Shown: in pieces, positions 5,956 to 9,550 of the stretch
How positions within the stretch are numbered: the first letter of the stretch is position 1
Layout: each line of letters opens with the position of its first letter
Source of the DNA: Candidatus Stahliibacteriota bacterium
Lineage (GTDB): Bacteria; Hydrothermota; UBA3073
Direction: 5' to 3'
Length of the DNA: 9,550 nucleotides
Assembly: GCA_030627085.1 (NCBI GenBank)
Contig: DAOUSS010000042.1
Span: 1-9,550 of the forward strand
The notes under the pieces: model-generated
The model's input: the letters and a program-made list of their open reading frames with translations, nothing else
Databases searched by the model: none
Told to the model about the DNA's origin: nothing
Made by a program: the position numbers and the translations under genes

Positions 5956-7398
5956 ATGTATAGAATTTTAAATATCTTCATTTTGATTTTACTAATGGGT
6001 TATCCGTCTGTAGCTCGAGGATGGTCTCCCCCTTTCAGGGTTTCGCCATATAACAGCAATGATATATCCCCGGCGGTATGTGTAGATGGTGAGGGGAGGG
6101 TCTGGGTAACATGGTTTAATCCGCGCCGTTTGTATTCCAGGAGTTACTTTGAGGGTGTCTGGTCAGAGGTAATGCTTGTGGACACCACCCCAACTACTTA
6201 TGGGGAGGTAGTTAGGAGTTCTGCAATGTGTAGAGATACATTGGGACAGGTCTGGGTAACCTGGGTAGATTCAATCGGATTTATTAGAATGAGTTATTTT
6301 GAATCTCGAAATCAGGTATGGTGTACTATTGCACAGGACAGTGCAATGAGAGGGGCTTCACCGGGCATCACTTGTGATAGATTAAATAATATCTGGTGCT
6401 CCTGGACCGGATTTACCTCACTACTTGATTCAAACTTTTATTTTATGGCAAGCTGTTATGATGGGAATAATTGGACCCGTTTTGACACACTGGCAACACT
6501 TGCTCCTTTGATGATGGTAGTAACGACCGGGATTACGACCGACATTTCGGGGTATATATGGGTTTGTTCTGGCTCGGTCTATGCACAATACTTTGATGGA
6601 ATTGATTGGTCAATGAGAGAGGATATTGCCTATGGTGGTCGTATGGCTCTGCCTACAATATGTGCTGATAGTTCAGGGGGGGTCTGGGTAGCCTATAGTG
6701 ACAAGATGCATGTCCGATGTGCAGAGGGTGATACCTGGTCAAGCGCAATCCAGTTTCCTCACTCGGATACAACTTATGGGGGCTGGCCACACTCTGACAT
6801 CTGTTCTGACCCTCAAGGGGGGATATGGGCAGGTTTTTCGGAGGCTCGTAGCTATGGCCGGGACACGATCAAGGTTTGTGGAGCTTATTACCAGAATGGT
6901 GAGTGGCATAATCCAACAGTGATAGATATTCCCAGTTTTTGGGGCCATATAGTGTATCCTGTAAATGCTTATGGTGCAGATAAAGTGTGGCTTGTCTGGG
7001 AGAACTACAGACAGGGCTATAGTAATGTTTATCTCTCTTATACCTCTGTTCAAGGGGTGGAGGAGGATGATAATTATCAATTAACAATTAGCAATTATCA
7101 GTTATCAGTTCATCCAAATCCATCCAGGGACAATACAGTTATTAGTTACGAGTTACGAGTAACAAGCAATGGGTCAAATGACAAACCCGTCACTAATAAC
7201 TCGTCACTCGTTACTCTCAGCATCTATGATCTTTCTGGCAGGCTCATAAGACGATTTACGATTGACGATTTACGATTCACGAGTATAACCTGGGATGGTC
7301 GTGATGGGAAAGGCAAGGAAGTAAAAAGTGGAATCTATTTCGTACGGCTCGAGATAGGTAAAGATGTAAAAACGAGAAAACTGGTATTAGTGAATTAA
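5956..7398 (+). CDS. Secreted seven-repeat beta-propeller-like protein with C-terminal sorting-type domain
   Basis: This is a 480-aa exported protein. The ATG at 5956 is chosen over an in-frame ATG at 5896 because GGGGAGG (5945-5951) lies 4 nt upstream and because it places a signal peptide at the N-terminus (hydrophobic 'ILNIFILILLMGYPSVA', 4-20, cleavage near 20-22). Seven repeats of a 'P.I..D..G.VWV.W' pattern begin near residues 38, 88, 135, 189, 232, 279 and 335, some followed by 'Y(F)DG..W', which suggests a seven-bladed propeller. The last 97 residues form a type IX-sorting-like or FlgD-Ig-like beta-sandwich: 'LSVHPNPS' (383-390), 'LSIYDLSGR' (421-429), 'ITWDGRDGKG' (444-453), 'SGIYFVRL' (458-465). 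Such domains usually direct secretion or surface anchoring in FCB-type bacteria. The linker and sandwich loops are built from heptanucleotide repeats. No enzymatic motif is recognised; ligand binding is a guess. A C25 protease gene follows 33 nt downstream. Confidence 0.85.
   Translation: MYRILNIFILILLMGYPSVARGWSPPFRVSPYNSNDISPAVCVDGEGRVWVTWFNPRRLYSRSYFEGVWSEVMLVDTTPTTYGEVVRSSAMCRDTLGQVWVTWVDSIGFIRMSYFESRNQVWCTIAQDSAMRGASPGITCDRLNNIWCSWTGFTSLLDSNFYFMASCYDGNNWTRFDTLATLAPLMMVVTTGITTDISGYIWVCSGSVYAQYFDGIDWSMREDIAYGGRMALPTICADSSGGVWVAYSDKMHVRCAEGDTWSSAIQFPHSDTTYGGWPHSDICSDPQGGIWAGFSEARSYGRDTIKVCGAYYQNGEWHNPTVIDIPSFWGHIVYPVNAYGADKVWLVWENYRQGYSNVYLSYTSVQGVEEDDNYQLTISNYQLSVHPNPSRDNTVISYELRVTSNGSNDKPVTNNSSLVTLSIYDLSGRLIRRFTIDDLRFTSITWDGRDGKGKEVKSGIYFVRLEIGKDVKTRKLVLVN
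7071..7110 (+). repeat. Heptanucleotide tandem array A (CAATTAT type)
   Basis: Successive 7-bp units TAATTAT, CAATTAA, CAATTAG, CAATTAT, CAGTTAT and CAGTTC form about 5.7 degenerate copies. The array encodes the linker 'NYQLTISNYQLSV' between propeller and sorting domain. Three DNA units make one 7-residue protein repeat (NYQLTIS, NYQLSV). Confidence 0.85.
7137..7216 (+). repeat. Heptanucleotide array B, two arms in inverted orientation (AGTNACG type)
   Basis: Arm 1 (7137-7164) reads AGTTATT, AGTTACG, AGTTACG, AGTAACA. Arm 2 (7188-7215) reads CGTCACT, AATAACT, CGTCACT, CGTTACT, which is the same unit on the opposite strand. The arms can therefore pair as a hairpin; for example 7137-7150 matches the complement of 7188-7201 at 13 of 14 positions. 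The array encodes 'ISYELRVTSNGSNDKPVTNNSSLVT', an enlarged loop before the 'LSIYDLSGR' strand. Confidence 0.85.
7251..7284 (+). repeat. Heptanucleotide tandem array C (ACGATTT type)
   Basis: The units ACGATTT, ACGATTG, ACGATTT, ACGATTC and ACGAGT form nearly five copies. They encode 'RFTIDDLRFTS', replacing the variable loop normally found between 'YDLSGRLIR' and 'WDGRD' in this domain family. The reading frame is preserved through the array. Confidence 0.85.
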
Positions 7399-7431
7399 GT
7401 TAATTGATTGCCAGACACAAGGAGGTGCAAA

Positions 7432-9550
7432 ATGTTAGAGAGAAAAGGTTTTCATAGTGTAGCTCTAATCATGATTTGCCTGTTAGGTTATGCAGACTAC
7501 AGTGCCGGGGCGTGGGTTCCTTTTACCAGAGGAAGTGTAACACCGCCGCAGATTAATTTGATTGAGTCTAACAGTAGCAAAGTTTCCTTTTCTGTAGAAG
7601 TTTGCGGGATGAACTCGGAAGATACACTGGTAGAAGGTACACTCTACCAGAAGATAAGTATTCCAGACCATTGGTTTTATGAGGAGACAGGTTTCCCAAA
7701 GATACCTGTGGTAAATGTCTTGCTTGCCATTCCAGATTGTGATAGTGTTACCCTAAGTATTACACCCACAGACTCGCTTGAATATGAAAACTATAATGTC
7801 TATCCCATGCCCAGATTTGTGGGAGGAGAAGGTTCTCTGTTGAAAGAGGAGTTTACCAAAAATGATAGCATTTACTCAATTGATGCTTACTTCCCGAACA
7901 ATTTCGGCAGGATAGCTGAATCAGGTGCTATTAGAGAGCAGAAAATAGTAAGGGTAGAGATTTACCCCACTCAGTTTAACCCAGTAACGCACAAACTGAA
8001 GGTATACACTGACTACGAGGTAGAACTTACTTTCGCTAACCCGACCTCTGGAGTTAATGAGAATACCGGTATTTTCAGTAATATCTGTGGAAATACTATC
8101 CTGAATTATGAATTCTCAGGATTAAATGCCTCAGTTTCAGTAGGAACGGGAGAAAAAGGGAGTGTTACCAGAGTTACAAGTATTCCCAATCCCTGGGCTG
8201 GTCCTGCTTGTGATTATCTAATTATCACTTATGACGACTTATTCAACAGTTCCTACCTTGACCAGATAGCTTATCGTCGTGCTAACTACAATGGGTTCGA
8301 TGTGGTAATTGTCAAAGTAGATGACATCTATGCAAGTTATCCTACTTCTGGTGATTACTGGAATGAGGAATCAATCCGCAACTTCATTCAATCTGTTTAT
8401 GAAAATGGGACTGCTAATCACACCTACGATGGCAAATTGGGTTATGTCCTCCTTGTAGGTGATGCGAATAATGATTACAACTGGCCTTATGAAGGGGAAG
8501 ACATGACTGGGCCTCCTACACCAGAATATGAAAACTATGAATTGGTTCCTACATCGTATGTATACCGGCATACCACATGGGTAGGAGGTAACCATCGTTG
8601 GGAAGAGCTTGGCGATGCTTCTGACTACTATTATTCTTGTATTACAGAGGAATCAGGAAATTATGACGACTACCCAGATATTATGATTGGGAGGATTTCA
8701 GTGGGGAATGAGACGGAACTCTCTACTGTAGCAGATAAAATAGTGAATTATGAGCCACTGCCACTGGAAGCGAGCTGGAGGAAGAACATTTTGTTGGTTG
8801 GTGGGGGACCTCGTGGAGGATGGGACACCTGGGATTATTCAGACCCTGAGTTTAATGAAATAGCCGCCGACATAATTCCTTCCGAGTATTGGACTACTTA
8901 TGTAACGCAACACCTCCCAACAAGTGTTCCCGCGGATGAGATCTTTTACGACGATGTTGCTGCAGACCCTCATGGGTATTTATATGTTCGTCCATTTATT
9001 GCTGACAAACTGAATGAGGGTCAGTTAATCACGGATTATATGGGACATGGATGGGCTTGGGATGTTCAGCTTTTGAGACCGGATGAATTAAGTAACGGTG
9101 ATATTTTAAATGGCGATAGACTGCCATTTATATTTGCTATGGCTTGTGAGACAGGAATGTTTGACCTGACAGAAGAAGGAAATATACATGACCGCCTTCC
9201 TTACATTCCCGGTGTCTGGGATTGCGCGGCGGAGATATATATAAACAACTTTGCCTCTGGTGCTATTGCCTATGTGGCAGCATCTCGGGCTGCTTCGGCA
9301 GGTTCATTTGGGACAATTGATAGGTATACCCAGGAAGCAATATTTAAGAATCATTCCTATGTTTTGGGTGAGGCAGTGATGGAGGCTAAGCTCAAGACAA
9401 CAAGCCTTTTATGTAGACGCCAATATAATTTCTTTGGAGATCCAGCATTGAATATTATGTTAGAAGAACCTATAGGTTATACCCAGGATGCTCTCGCAAC
9501 TGCCCGGAATAATCAGAGGAAATTAGCCAAAGATTCAAATAACAAATTTC
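7432..9550 (+). CDS. Secreted C25 (gingipain-like) cysteine peptidase, C-terminus beyond the window
   Basis: The frame stays open for 706 codons to the right edge. The ATG at 7432 follows AAGGAGGTG with 6 nt between GGAGG and the start. Residues 1-27 look like a signal peptide ('VALIMICLLGYADYSAGA', then W). Residues about 28-215 resemble the C25 prodomain ('ETGFPKIPVVNVLLAIP'). The peptidase domain runs from about 260 to 680: 'YLIIT' (262-266), 'YVLLVGD' (338-344), 'YPDIMIGRI' (about 413-421), 'YMGHGW' with His539, 'MACETGMF' with Cys572, and 'FFGDPALNIML' (667-677). The His-to-Cys distance of 33 equals that of the catalytic dyad in gingipain RgpB (H211/C244). Family members cleave proteins outside the cell. 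The missing C-terminus probably carries further beta-sandwich or sorting domains, as is usual in the family. It is likely cotranscribed with the propeller gene 33 nt upstream; substrate specificity is unknown. Confidence 0.92.
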   Translation, partial: MLERKGFHSVALIMICLLGYADYSAGAWVPFTRGSVTPPQINLIESNSSKVSFSVEVCGMNSEDTLVEGTLYQKISIPDHWFYEETGFPKIPVVNVLLAIPDCDSVTLSITPTDSLEYENYNVYPMPRFVGGEGSLLKEEFTKNDSIYSIDAYFPNNFGRIAESGAIREQKIVRVEIYPTQFNPVTHKLKVYTDYEVELTFANPTSGVNENTGIFSNICGNTILNYEFSGLNASVSVGTGEKGSVTRVTSIPNPWAGPACDYLIITYDDLFNSSYLDQIAYRRANYNGFDVVIVKVDDIYASYPTSGDYWNEESIRNFIQSVYENGTANHTYDGKLGYVLLVGDANNDYNWPYEGEDMTGPPTPEYENYELVPTSYVYRHTTWVGGNHRWEELGDASDYYYSCITEESGNYDDYPDIMIGRISVGNETELSTVADKIVNYEPLPLEASWRKNILLVGGGPRGGWDTWDYSDPEFNEIAADIIPSEYWTTYVTQHLPTSVPADEIFYDDVAADPHGYLYVRPFIADKLNEGQLITDYMGHGWAWDVQLLRPDELSNGDILNGDRLPFIFAMACETGMFDLTEEGNIHDRLPYIPGVWDCAAEIYINNFASGAIAYVAASRAASAGSFGTIDRYTQEAIFKNHSYVLGEAVMEAKLKTTSLLCRRQYNFFGDPALNIMLEEPIGYTQDALATARNNQRKLAKDSNNKF

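Noticed and set aside
6739..7087. Minus-strand frames opposite the propeller gene
   Set aside because: They overlap a convincing secreted protein gene and have no start signals or domain similarity.
7071..7284. Heptamer arrays as a CRISPR
   Set aside because: Units are 7 bp and contiguous without spacers, and they are translated in frame.

Overview
The window looks like a chromosomal segment of an AT-rich, non-model bacterium. Four housekeeping genes lie on the minus strand. A 559-bp divergent control region separates them from two secreted-protein genes on the plus strand. The secreted genes have the style of Bacteroidota/FCB-like lineages or candidate phyla such as WOR-3/Stahlbacteria, Hydrothermae or Cloacimonadota: a gingipain-type C25 protease and a C-terminal sorting-like beta-sandwich of the 'PNPS...YDLSGR...WDGRDGKG..SGIYF' kind. 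The exact phylum cannot be settled from the sequence alone. A bacterial-type inositol-1-phosphate synthase is compatible with a thermophile or an inositol-lipid producer, but this is only a hint.

Minus strand (positions 5396 down to 1): ino1 (inositol-phosphate synthase), tmk (thymidylate kinase), smc (chromosome condensation ATPase) and the first 152 codons of a FakA/YloV-type DAK2 kinase. Spacings are 3, 29 and 29 nt, there is no internal terminator, and a good sigma70-type promoter (TTGACT-N17-TAGAAT) precedes ino1, so this reads as one operon. The smc protein is short (1052 aa). It differs from consensus at the Q-loop (Arg where Gln is expected) and in the ABC signature (LSTGE instead of LSGGE), while Walker A and Walker B are intact.

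Control region (5397-5955): besides the ino1 promoter it holds a second 15-bp copy of 'ATTTTTTCCTTGACA', a 24-nt GC-rich palindrome, and a plus-strand promoter matching the sigma70 consensus exactly (TTGACA-N17-TATAAT). That promoter is followed by about 135 nt that can fold as a closed three-way junction and end in an intrinsic terminator. I read this as a small RNA or an attenuated leader of the downstream operon. It also contains a 13-codon ORF with a Shine-Dalgarno-like sequence. Further on are a 31-nt near-perfect inverted repeat and a second weak terminator-like hairpin.

Plus strand (5956-9550): a 480-aa secreted protein with seven repeats of a 'D..G.VWV.W' type, probably a beta-propeller, ends in the sorting-like domain. 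It is followed after 33 nt by the first 706 codons of a C25 (gingipain-like) cysteine protease whose putative His/Cys dyad has the same 33-residue spacing as in gingipain R. The linker and sorting domain of the propeller protein are invaded by degenerate 7-bp tandem repeats of three different sequence families, all kept in frame.

The items most worth follow-up are the structured RNA behind the perfect promoter, the heptanucleotide arrays embedded in the coding sequence, and the non-canonical ATPase motifs of SMC.
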